From the NCBI GenBank assembly GCA_026261815.1, contig JAMPIT010000700.1:124001-188000 (forward strand): a DNA stretch of 64,000 nucleotides, given 5' to 3'. The position numbers and the translations under genes are program-made. Every line of letters begins with the position of its first letter. Position 1 is the stretch's first letter. The notes below the pieces were generated by a model, which worked only from the letters and a program-made list of their open reading frames with translations, did no database searches and had not been told where the DNA came from. The stretch comes from Monarcha castaneiventris obscurior. Its lineage: Eukaryota; Chordata; Aves; Passeriformes; Monarchidae. This document shows positions 36,001 through 43,042 of the stretch, in pieces.

Positions 36001-39000
36001 AATTGGGACCAAGCCCCGGAACTGGGATGTGCTGGTGGCGATCCCAGATGGAGATTTGGGGTCCTGTGGGATTTGTGGGGGTTGCTCGAGCTGATCCTGA
36101 GGATGAGGAATTATCCACGTGCCAAAAATATCCCGGGATAACCCCATCTTCTCCGATTCATCCCGGCCCTTCCGGGAGGCTTTGATGTTTTTGGGATGGG
36201 GGGAGCAGAGGAAACCCCACCTGGGCTTTGGGGTCCGAGCCAGAGGCGGCATCGTGGGTGGGCACAGGGTGATCCCATGGGATCCAGTAGGATCCTTTGG
36301 GATCTCAGCAAGGCAGCAGAAAAGCTGGATCATCCCATCCGTGGCGGAGCTGGGCCATATCGGGGTCACCAGTGCTCCCAGTACAGCCCCCACAGCGGGA
36401 ATGGGGCGGATCCCAGGGAATGGGGTGGATCCAAGGGAATGGGGTGGATCCAAGGAAATGGGGTGGATCCCATGGAAATGTGGGGGGGATCCCGATCCTG
36501 CTGCTGACCCCTGGCTCTGTCCCCCAGCCCGGGAGCAGCTCCGGCGATCCCGGCACAGCCGGACCTTCCTGGTGGAGTCGGGAGTGGGGGAGCTCTGGTC
36601 GGAGATGCAGGCAGGTAGGAATTGGGGGGAAAACGGGTGGGGGTCCCCACTGGACATTCCCGGATCCCGGGCACTTCCCAGATCCCAGAGACTTCCCGGA
36701 TTCCGGGGAATTCCCGGATCCCGGTGTCCCCCTGGATGAGTGGCTGAGGGGCTGTGGCAGTGCCCCAAGGGTGCCCTTGCCATGGGGGTGACACCACAGA
36801 AGGAGCGGGGTCTCCCTGTCACCATCCCTTCATCCCTCTGCCCTCCCCAAATTCCAGTTGTTTTTTGGCTGAGGAAACCACCCCAAATCCCCAATATTTT
36901 GGTTAAAACGTCATTTTCCGGAGGGAATCTCAAGCCAGTGTCTCCCGCAGGTGACAGGTACATCGTGGCCGACTGCGGCGGGGGCACCGTGGATCTGACC
37001 GTGCACCAGATCGAGAAGCCGCAGGGGACGCTCAAGGAGCTCTACAAAGCCTCGGGTGGGCTCCAGATCCCGATCCATCCTTTTTTTTTTTCCCCACTCT
37101 GGATTCCCCCACCTGGACCCCAAAACTGGGATGGAGCCCCAAAAAAGGGGCTGTGGCTCCTCCTGGTGGCGGCGGGGGGAAGTGCAGGGGGACCCGGGGG
37201 GGCAGAGAGGGGTCGGGGGGGATGGATTGGGGAGACAAGGGGGGATAGGGGTGGATTTTGGGGGGAAAAAGTGGGAAAGGGAGGCTGGGTTGGGGGTGTT
37301 GGGTGATGGGTGATGAGGGCCGGGGGTGGATTTTGGGGGGAAAAAGTGGGAAAGGGACGCTGGGTTGGGGGTGTTGGGTGATGGGGGACAGGGGTGGATT
37401 TTGGGGGAAAAAAGTGGGAAAGGGAGGCTGGGTTGGGGGTGATGGGTGATAGGGGTGGATTTTGGGGGTAAAAAGTGGGAAAGGGACGCTGGGTTGGGGG
37501 TATTGGGGGACAGGGGTGGATTTTGGGGGAAAAAGTGGGAAAGGGATGCTGGGTTGGGGGTTCTGGGGGACAGGGGTGGATTTTGGGGGGAAAAAGTGGG
37601 AAAGGGACGCTGGGTTGGGGGTGATGGGTGATGGAGGACAGGGGTGGATTTTGGGGGAAAAATGGGGGAAAAAGTGGGAAAGGGACGCTGGGTTGGGGGT
37701 GATGGGTGATGGGGGACAGGGGTGGATTTTGGGGGGAAAAAGTGGGAAAGGGACGCTGGGTTGGACACGGGAAGGTGGGAGAAGGTGGTGATGGGGCACA
37801 TGGAGCAGACCACGGGGACATGGCCACCACGGGGCCACCTCCTGACCCCACCGTCGTCCCTCAGGAGGTCCCTACGGGGCCGTGGGTGTGGACCTGGCCT
37901 TCGAGAAGCTGCTGTGCCACATCTTCGGGGACAATTTCATCGCCACCTTCAAGGCCAAGCGTCCGGCGGCCTGGGTGGACCTGACCATCGCCTTCGAGGC
38001 GCGGAAGCGCGCGGCCGCCCCGAGCCGCTCCAGCCCCCTCAACATCTCCCTGCCCTTCTCCTTCATCGACTTCTACCGCAAACACCGCGGCCACAACGTC
38101 GAGACCGCGCTCCGCAAGAGCAAGTGAGGGGCGACGCGGCTTGGGGACATCTCGGGAGCCACGTTGGGGATGGGGAAGGGGAAAGAGAAGGGGAATGGTG
38201 GGATAGTGGGTGGGAGAGGATGAGGAAGGACCAGGCGGGAGTCCCCCGGTGACACCCGGGTCCCCTGTCCGTCCCCAGCGTCAACCTGGTGAAGTGGTCG
38301 TCCCAAGGGATGCTGCGGATGTCCCCCGAGGCCATGAACGAGCTGTTCCAGCCAACCATCACCCACATCATCCAGCACATCGGTGCGGCCTGGGGGACTC
38401 CCCTATCCCTGGGGGACCTCGTCCCTGTCCCTGGGATCGCCCCCTGTCCCTGGGATCACTCCCCATCAATGGGACCTTCCCTGTCCCTGGGATCGTCCCC
38501 TGTCCCTGTCCCTGTCCCGGGGATCGCCCCCTGTCCCTGTCCCTGTCCCTGGGTTCACTCCCCATCTCTGGAGGACCTGGTCCCTGTCCCTGGGATCACT
38601 CCCCCATCCCTGGGACCTTCCCTGTCCCTGGGATCACCCCCTGTCCCTGTCCCTGGGATCACTCCCCATCCCTGTCCCCGTCCCTGTCCCTGGGATCACC
38701 CCCTGTCCCCGTCCCTGTCCCTGTCCCGGGGATCGTCCCCTGTCCCTGTCCCTGTTCCCATCCCTGGGATCACTCCCCATCCCTGGCACCTTCCCTGTTA
38801 CTGGGAGCCCCCTGTTCCTGGGATCTCTCCCATTCCTGAGACCTTCCCTGTCCCTGGGATCCCCCATTCCTGGAACCCTCCTTGTCCCTGGAACCCCCAT
38901 TGTCCCTGGACCCCACTCCATCCCTGGACCCCTCCTTGTCCCTGGAATCCCCCATTCCTGGAACCCTCCCTGTCCCTGGAACCCCCATTGTCCCTGGACC

Positions 39001-40100
39001 CCACTCCATCCCTGGAACCCTCCTTGTCCCTGGGATCCCCCATTCCTGGAACCCTCCCTGTCCCTGGGATCCCCCATTCCTGGAACCCTCCTTGTCCCTG
39101 GAACCCCTCTTTGTCCCTGGACCCCCCCTTTGTCCCTGGACCCCCCCTTTGTCCCTGGGACCCCTCATTGTCCCTGGAACCCTCCTTGTCCCTGGGATCC
39201 CCCATTCCTGGAACCCTCCCTGTCCCTGGGATCCCCCATTCCTGGAACCCTCCCTGTCCCTGGGATCCCCCATTCCTGGAACCCTCCCTGTCCCTGGAAC
39301 CCTCCCTGTCCCTGGCACCCCATTCCATCCCTGGTACCTCCCCCATTCCTGGACTCCCCTCATCCCTGGCCCCCCATCACCCCACTCCATCCCTTCCCCA
39401 TTTTCCACCAGCCTAACCCCAAACCCCCGCTTTCATCCCCGCTCCAGACGCTCTCCTGAAGAAACCCGAGGTCCAAGGCATCAAATTCCTGTTCCTGGTG
39501 GGCGGCTTCGCCGAGTCGGCCATGTTGCAGCGGGCGGTGCAGGCCGCCTTCGGCCACTGCTGCCGGGTCATCGTCCCTCAGGACGTGGGGCTGACCATCC
39601 TCAAAGGGGCCGTGCTCTTCGGCCTGGACCCCGGCGTGGTCCGGGTGCGCCGGTCCCCTCTGACCTACGGCGTGGGGGTCCTCAACAAATTCGTGGAGGG
39701 GAAGCACCCGCGGGAGAAGCTGCTGGTCAAGGAGGGCAAGAACTGGTGCACCGACATCTTCGAGAAGTTCGTGGCCGTGGACCAGTCGGTGGCGTTGGGC
39801 GAGGTGGTCCAGAGGAGCTACTGCCCGGCCCGGCCCGGCCAGCGCCGGACCATCATCAACATCTACTGCTGTGACACGGATGATGTGGTGTACATCACCG
39901 ACCCCGGCGTCAGGAAGTGCGGCACCATCAGCCTGGAGCTCGGGGACGCAGGGGACGCCGCGGGGGACGCGGGGCCGGCGCGGGGCCGGCGCGAGATCCG
40001 GGCCAGCATGCAGTTCGGGGACACCGAGATCAAGGTGACCGCGCTGGACACGCGCACGGCGCGCAGCGTGAGGGCCACCATCGACTTCCTGTCCAACTGA
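23993..40100 (+). CDS. HSPA12B: HSPA12B, heat shock protein family A member 12B (12 coding exons, complete)
   Basis: Coding exons: 23993-24035, 27441-27541, 30332-30456, 31114-31300, 31584-31688, 31993-32109, 34781-34952, 36528-36614, 36951-37055, 37865-38123, 38279-38382, 39448-40100. All introns are GT-AG, phases agree, and the sum is 2055 nt (685 codons) plus TGA; human HSPA12B is about 686 aa. The protein has an HSP70-type ATPase fold in the divergent HSPA12 form: phosphate-1 loop IDFGTTSSG at residues 66-74, phosphate-2 loop [12 protein letters not shown] around 318-329, adenosine loop [10 protein letters not shown] around 483-492. No canonical HSP70 substrate-binding domain is present, as usual in this family. 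Family knowledge: cytosolic, endothelial-enriched, linked to angiogenesis. The N-terminal 60 residues are Pro/Ser-rich and divergent. HSPA12A is the alternative paralogue, but the N-terminal motif PLTPSQSP, the length and the ADISSP/SPEF1 neighbours favour 12B. The start is the first ATG after the acceptor at 23988-23989, in good context. Confidence 0.97.
24183..24932. repeat. 20-bp minisatellite in HSPA12B intron 1
   Basis: About 37 units of atcccaaacctgatcctgcc, beginning about 150 bp after the exon 1 donor. Confidence 0.96.
24933..25462. other. Unique intron 1 sequence
   Basis: No exon recognised. A minus-strand GTAAGT-like donor near 25137-25142 has no supportable coding frame. Confidence 0.4.
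25463..25592. repeat. 34-bp repeat, about four copies
   Basis: Units of ggagcctctgctgttcccaa then atctctccgaccac. Confidence 0.9.
25876..25925. promoter_or_regulatory. Possible intronic enhancer-like element with paired TAAT motifs
   Basis: Unique sequence containing gattaattaatg, the E-box cagctg and ctaattgg within 40 bp, unlike anything around it. Composition suggests homeodomain and bHLH sites; function is inference. Confidence 0.25.
26331..26468 (+). mobile_element. CR1 LINE 3' fragment
   Basis: Carries the CR1 tail signature: catccctggaagtgtccc, ggccatgttggagcaacc, gataatg-like spacing to aggtgtccctgccc, then ggtccttcccaactccaacc and an attccatgatttta tail. In HSPA12B intron 1, same strand as the gene. 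Confidence 0.75.
26545..27418. repeat. 81-bp minisatellite abutting HSPA12B exon 2
   Basis: About 10.5 units with gggatgtcccgggtggtctc, tccttggggaaaggtctttg and ggatcccttctcacctggat. Ends about 22 bp before exon 2. The 27-codon period keeps a 347-codon frame open; not a gene. Confidence 0.95.
27441..27541 (+). CDS. HSPA12B: HSPA12B coding exon 2 (Ser/Pro-rich N-terminus)
   Basis: Encodes residues 15-48, containing [12 protein letters not shown] and [10 protein letters not shown], a signature of the HSPA12B N-terminus. Acceptor gtgtccccag at 27431-27440; donor gtgagt at 27542. Minisatellites of two unrelated families lie within about 25 bp on the left and directly on the right. Confidence 0.93.
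27545..28395. repeat. Short-unit minisatellite directly after HSPA12B exon 2
   Basis: Around 35 units of 23-30 bp built on cccagtaaggccattgtggg, starting within a few bases of the exon 2 donor. Note the many cagtaagg motifs, which resemble splice donors. Confidence 0.94.
28396..28964. other. Unique intron 2 block
   Basis: No tandem structure. Contains tttatcaaatctgggg and attaaaagttaacgagg near 28740-28770. No exon recognised. Confidence 0.4.
28965..29985. repeat. 70-bp minisatellite in HSPA12B intron 2
   Basis: About 14 units: cttggggacacctgggacaa, ggtcccttggagtgagattg, gacacagggaaggttttggg, ttcagtgacc. Confidence 0.95.
30332..30456 (+). CDS. HSPA12B: HSPA12B coding exon 3 (phosphate-1 loop)
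   Basis: Starts the ATPase domain: [16 protein letters not shown] followed by SDPEAIHMM. Acceptor tgtgttccag, donor gtgagg. The final Arg codon is split with exon 4. Confidence 0.97.
30612..30975 (+). mobile_element. CR1 LINE 3' fragment
   Basis: Longest CR1 remnant: gtccagcctggagaaggg, ggctccagggagagctgcga, cttcccactggg, aattgccagagcagctgtgg, ggccaggttggacattgggg, ggtgtccctgcccatggcag, ggtccctcccaatcc. In HSPA12B intron 3, sense orientation, diverged. Confidence 0.85.
31114..31300 (+). CDS. HSPA12B: HSPA12B coding exon 4
   Basis: Encodes [38 protein letters not shown] and [12 protein letters not shown]. Donor gtgagt at 31301; the exon ends in phase 0. Confidence 0.97.
31584..31688 (+). CDS. 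HSPA12B: HSPA12B coding exon 5
   Basis: 35 codons, phase 0 at both ends, including [20 protein letters not shown]. Acceptor ctcctggcag, donor gtgggg. Confidence 0.97.
31752..31945 (+). mobile_element. CR1 LINE 3' fragment
   Basis: ggtggggaggccctgaa, ccagagcagctgtggctgcc, atccctggaagtgtccaagg, then ggttcctcccaacccaaccc and attccgtgattc. In HSPA12B intron 5, sense orientation. Confidence 0.82.
31993..32109 (+). CDS. HSPA12B: HSPA12B coding exon 6
   Basis: 39 codons, including [20 protein letters not shown], the conserved HSP70-like TVPA segment. Donor gtgggg. The following intron holds a CR1 fragment and the 2.2-kb GGTT array. Confidence 0.97.
32170..32425 (+). mobile_element. CR1 LINE 3' fragment running into the GGTT array
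   Basis: Same CR1 landmarks (gagggtggggaggcactga, atccctggaagtgtccaagg, ggaggtgtccctgcctgtg, aaggtccctcccaa). The expected tail is replaced by aaccaaccaaaagttgttgg and then the (GGTT)n array. Confidence 0.82.
32430..34600. repeat. (GGTT)n array of about 2.2 kb in HSPA12B intron 6
   Basis: Imperfect tetranucleotide array with GAGT, GGGT and GATT variants; purest runs near 33220-33250, 33340-33400 and 34090-34150. The plus strand is C-poor and can form two-tetrad G-quadruplexes. Frames give endless GWLVGWLV or TNQPTNQP peptides. Confidence 0.97.
34781..34952 (+). CDS. HSPA12B: HSPA12B coding exon 7
   Basis: Encodes [20 protein letters not shown] and [14 protein letters not shown], ending in DSSFRQ with one base carried over. 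Acceptor gtccccgcag, donor gtgagg. Confidence 0.97.
35080..35850. repeat. Minisatellite in HSPA12B intron 7
   Basis: Loose 14-20 bp units of attcccagagacccc and cagatcccc. The remainder of the intron (35851-36527) is unique apart from 36400-36485. Confidence 0.93.
36400..36485. repeat. 20-bp repeat
   Basis: Four to five copies of ggaatggggtggatccaag near the end of HSPA12B intron 7. Confidence 0.88.
36528..36614 (+). CDS. HSPA12B: HSPA12B coding exon 8
   Basis: Encodes [20 protein letters not shown] and GELWSEMQA. Acceptor tcccccag, donor gtagga; both end codons are split and rejoin in frame. Confidence 0.96.
36951..37055 (+). CDS. HSPA12B: HSPA12B coding exon 9 (phosphate-2 loop)
   Basis: Encodes [20 protein letters not shown] and LKELYKAS. 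Contains the DCGGGTVD phosphate-2 motif. Acceptor tctcccgcag, donor gtggg; the next intron is filled by a GGGTTGGGG-rich minisatellite. Confidence 0.97.
37225..37770. repeat. Minisatellite filling HSPA12B intron 9, unit about 65-75 bp
   Basis: About eight units of gggacaggggtggattttgg and aaagtgggaaagggacgctg. G-run-rich on the plus strand. Confidence 0.93.
37865..38123 (+). CDS. HSPA12B: HSPA12B coding exon 10
   Basis: Encodes [35 protein letters not shown] and [20 protein letters not shown]. The last Asn codon is split (aa|c) with exon 11. Donor gtgagg. Confidence 0.97.
38279..38382 (+). CDS. HSPA12B: HSPA12B coding exon 11
   Basis: Encodes [20 protein letters not shown] and [14 protein letters not shown]. 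Acceptor gtccccag; donor gtgcgg is weaker than consensus but gives the only phase-compatible join. Confidence 0.95.
38395..39400. repeat. CCCTGT/CCTGGA-rich array filling HSPA12B intron 11
   Basis: Short units such as tccctgggatccccc and cattcctggaaccctccctg, starting about 12 bp after the exon 11 donor. Confidence 0.93.
39448..40100 (+). CDS. HSPA12B: HSPA12B terminal coding exon 12
   Basis: 217 codons (the first split) plus TGA at 40098-40100. Contains the adenosine motif [42 protein letters not shown] and the terminal [10 protein letters not shown] Gly-Asp-Ala-rich stretch at 39941-39992 (about residues 633-650) looks expanded by short repeats. The last 28 nt are the founding unit of the array that follows. 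Confidence 0.97.
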
Positions 40101-42165
40101 GGGGCCCTGGCATGGTGGGGATACCCCCAGGAGATGCCACCATTGACTTCTTGTCCAACTGAGGGGCCCTGGCATGGTGGGGATACCCCCGGGAGATGCC
40201 ACCATTGACTTCCTGTCCAACTGAGGGGCACTGGAGATGCCACCATTGATTTCCTGTCCAACTGAGGGGCCCTGACACTGTGGGGATACCCCCGGGAGAT
40301 GCCACCATTGACTTCCTGTCCAACTGAGACCCTCTTGGAGATGCCACCGTTGACTTCTTGTCCAACTGAGGGGCCCTGGCATGGTGGGGATACCCCCGGG
40401 AGATGCCACCATCGACTTCCTGTCCAACTGAGGGGCACTGGCATCGTGGGGATACCCCCGGGAGATGCCACCATTGACTTCTTGTCCAACTGAGGGGCAC
40501 TGGCATCATGGGGATAACCCTGGGAGATGCCACCATTGACTTCCTGTCCAACTGAGGGGCCCTGGAGATGCCACCGTTGATTTCCTGTCCAACTGAGGGG
40601 CGCTGGCATTGTGGGGATACCCCCAGGAGATGCCACCACTGACTTCTTGTCCAACTGAGACCCTCTTGGAGATGCCACCGTTGAATTCATCTCCAACTGA
40701 GACCCTCCTGGAGATGCCACCATTGACTTCCTGTCCAACTGAGACCCTCCTGGGGATGCCACCGTTGACTTCTTGTCCAACTGAGGTGCCCCGGCATTGT
40801 GGGGACACCCCCAGGGTCTGCCACCCCCATTGACTTCCTGTCCAACTGAATGTCCCTGTCACTGTGGTGACACCCCTGGGAGATGCCACCATCGACTTCA
40901 TCTCCAGCTAAGAGCCTCCGTCATCATGGGGATCTCTGGGACCTGCCACCATCAACTTCCTGTCCAGCTGAAACCGCCCTGGAGATGCCACCATCGACTT
41001 CTCCAACTGACATTGGGACAACCACTGTGGGGACTAACAGGAGATGCCACCATTGACTTCCTGTCCAGCTGAAGGACCCAGGAACTGCCACCGTCGACTT
41101 CCTGTCCAACTGAGGGGCCTTGGGAGATGCCACCATTGACTTCATCTCCAGCTGAGACCTTGCCAACGTCATGGGAACCTCTGGGACCTGCCACCATTGA
41201 CTTCCTGTCCAACCGAGACCTTCCTGGAGATGCCACCATCAACTTCTGGTCCAACTGAGAGGCCCTGTCATTATGGGGACACCCCCAGGAGCTGCCACCA
41301 TCGACTTCCTGTCCAACTGAAGGACCCTGGAGATGCCACCATTGACTTCCCATCCAACTGAAAGCCTCTGGCATCATGGGGATCTCTGGGACCTGCCACC
41401 ATCAACTTCCTGTCCAACTTAGACCCCCCTGGAGATGCCACCATTGACTTCCTGTGCAAATGAGAGACCCTGTCATTGTGGGGACTCCCTCAGGAGCTGC
41501 CACCACCGACTTCCTGTCCAGCTGCAGGGGCTGGGAGATGCCACCATCAACTTCCTGTCCAACTGACATTGGGACAACCACTGTGGGGACTAACAGGAGA
41601 TGCCACCATTGACTTCCTGTCCAACTGAAGAACCCAGGAACTGCCACCATCGACTTCCTGTCCAGCTGAGACTCTCCTGGAGATGCCACCATTGACTTCC
41701 TGTCCAACTGAGATCACCCAGGAACTGCCACCATTGACTTCCTGTCCAGCTGAAGGACCCAGGAACTGCCACCATTGACTTCCTGTCCAACTGAGATCAC
41801 CCAGGAACCACCACCATTGACTTCCTGTCCAGCTGAAGGACCCGGGAGATGCCACCATCGACTTCCTGTCCAACTGAGACCCTCCTGGAGATGCCACCAT
41901 TGACTTCCTGTCCAACTGAGATCACCCAGGAACCACCACCATTGACTTCCTGTCCAACTGAGACCTTCCTGGAGATGCCACCATTGACTTCCTGTCCAAC
42001 TGAGACCTCCCTGGTCACTGTTGGGACCATCCTAGGTTCTGCCACCATCAACCTCATCTCCAACCAAGACCCCCTGGAGATGCCACCACCAATTTCCACC
42101 CCAGCTGCGACCTCCTGTCATTGTGGAGACCATCCCAGGACCTGACACCATCGATTCCCTCCCAG
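40065..42165 (+). repeat. Minisatellite derived from the HSPA12B terminal codons and stop
   Basis: About 40 degenerate units. Each contains gccaccattgacttcctg followed by tccaactga, the same sequence as codons [12 protein letters not shown] at 40074-40100. Spacers vary: roughly 60-bp units carry ggcatggtggggatac, and 42-bp units carry gaccctcctggagat. Some units end tccagctga or are altered. The first, coding, copy is true exon sequence conserved in human, so the array grew out of the gene. It lies in the presumed 3' UTR because no AATAAA or ATTAAA occurs on the plus strand before about 42470. Confidence 0.93.
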
Positions 42166-42169
42166 TCTG

Positions 42170-42440
42170 AGACCACCCCCCTCATCCTGGGGATCCCAGA
42201 CCCCACCCCCCACCCTCTCCCAGCCCCCCTTTAACTGGAATTTTCCTCATTACCCGCCCCCATCCCCCATCCAGGACTCTTTGGGATTATCCATGGACAC
42301 CTGGGGTTGTCCCCTGTCCCCTTGGGCGGGTTCATGGAGGGGACCTGAGCTCCCAGCCCCACTCCCAGTGGGATTTTCTTCCTTCCCGAGGTGGGATTTT
42401 GTACTTTAAACCCCTCAGGCATGTAAGATATCTTTTATAT
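42170..42440. other. Unique presumed 3' UTR end of HSPA12B
   Basis: Non-repetitive sequence between the terminal-codon array and the AT-rich poly(A) island. Confidence 0.4.
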
Positions 42441-42445
42441 TTATA
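42434..42445 (-). terminator. ADISSP: Candidate ADISSP poly(A) signals (two TATAAA variants)
   Basis: On the minus strand the same AT-rich island carries TATAAA twice, about 500 nt after the ADISSP stop. No canonical AATAAA is seen on the minus strand between 42100 and 42942. The two convergent genes would then end within tens of bases of each other. Confidence 0.3.
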
Positions 42446-42469
42446 CATATATATATGTATATATATAGG
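42442..42469. repeat. AT dinucleotide-rich tract
   Basis: Alternating tatacatatatatatgtat-type sequence, one of few AT-rich islands in the window, between the convergent ends of HSPA12B and ADISSP. Confidence 0.8.
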
Positions 42470-42471
42470 CA

Positions 42472-42477
42472 CATAAA
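42472..42477 (+). terminator. HSPA12B: Candidate HSPA12B poly(A) signal (CATAAA variant)
   Basis: First hexamer resembling a poly(A) signal after the stop codon, at the end of an AT-rich island, with a T/G-rich stretch (ctcctggtccttgt) about 15-30 nt further. A variant signal, so weak support. Confidence 0.3.
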
Positions 42478-42796
42478 ACCTCCTGAAACTGCTCCTGGTC
42501 CTTGTACCACGAGGAAAAAAAAACAAGGAAAAGAGGGAAAAAAAAACCAGGAAAAAAAACTGAGAAAACCAGGAAAAAAACGATAAAAACAGGGAAAAAC
42601 CCAAAAAAGAGGCGCTGGCAGCAACATGAGGACACGGCCGGGGACACGGCCCCAACCCCGGAGCCACAGGTAACTGCCCGCTCCCACCCCACATTCCACA
42701 GGCAAAATTCCTCCCCCACCCCAGGAAGGAGGAAAATTCCCACCCCAAGAGGCACAATTCCCCCCAAAAAACCCCCCTGGGGCTGCAGGGTGAGGG

Positions 42797-42800
<4 letters not shown>

Positions 42801-42831
<31 letters not shown>
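42801..42831. repeat. (CAG)10 trinucleotide repeat; CUG in the ADISSP 3' UTR
   Basis: Uninterrupted GCA/CAG run of about ten units. It lies about 110 nt past the ADISSP stop codon on the minus strand, so the ADISSP transcript would carry CUG repeats in its 3' UTR. Confidence 0.92.
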
Positions 42832-42833
<2 letters not shown>

Positions 42834-42941
42834 AGCGGGGTCCTCCCCCCACCCGCCCGCTTTGGGGACCGTCCTGCGCTTTGGGGACTTTGGGGACCCC
42901 CCCGTGGGGGGCTGTGGGGACCCCCGGGGTGGGGTTTGGGG

Positions 42942-43042
42942 TCAGTCGAAGCCGTGCCAGTCGCTCTGCTCCGAGTCATATTCCAGCTCGGCTCCCACGC
43001 AGCGCACCCCGTCCAGGAGCATCGGCGTCCCGTGGTGGCGGT
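42942..43042 (-). CDS. ADISSP: ADISSP coding exon 5 (stop)
   Basis: Encodes RHHGTPMLLDGVRCVGAELE and YDSEQSDWHGFD followed by TGA (42944-42942). Near-identical to the mammalian C-terminus. Acceptor TGTCCCCAG. Confidence 0.96.
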
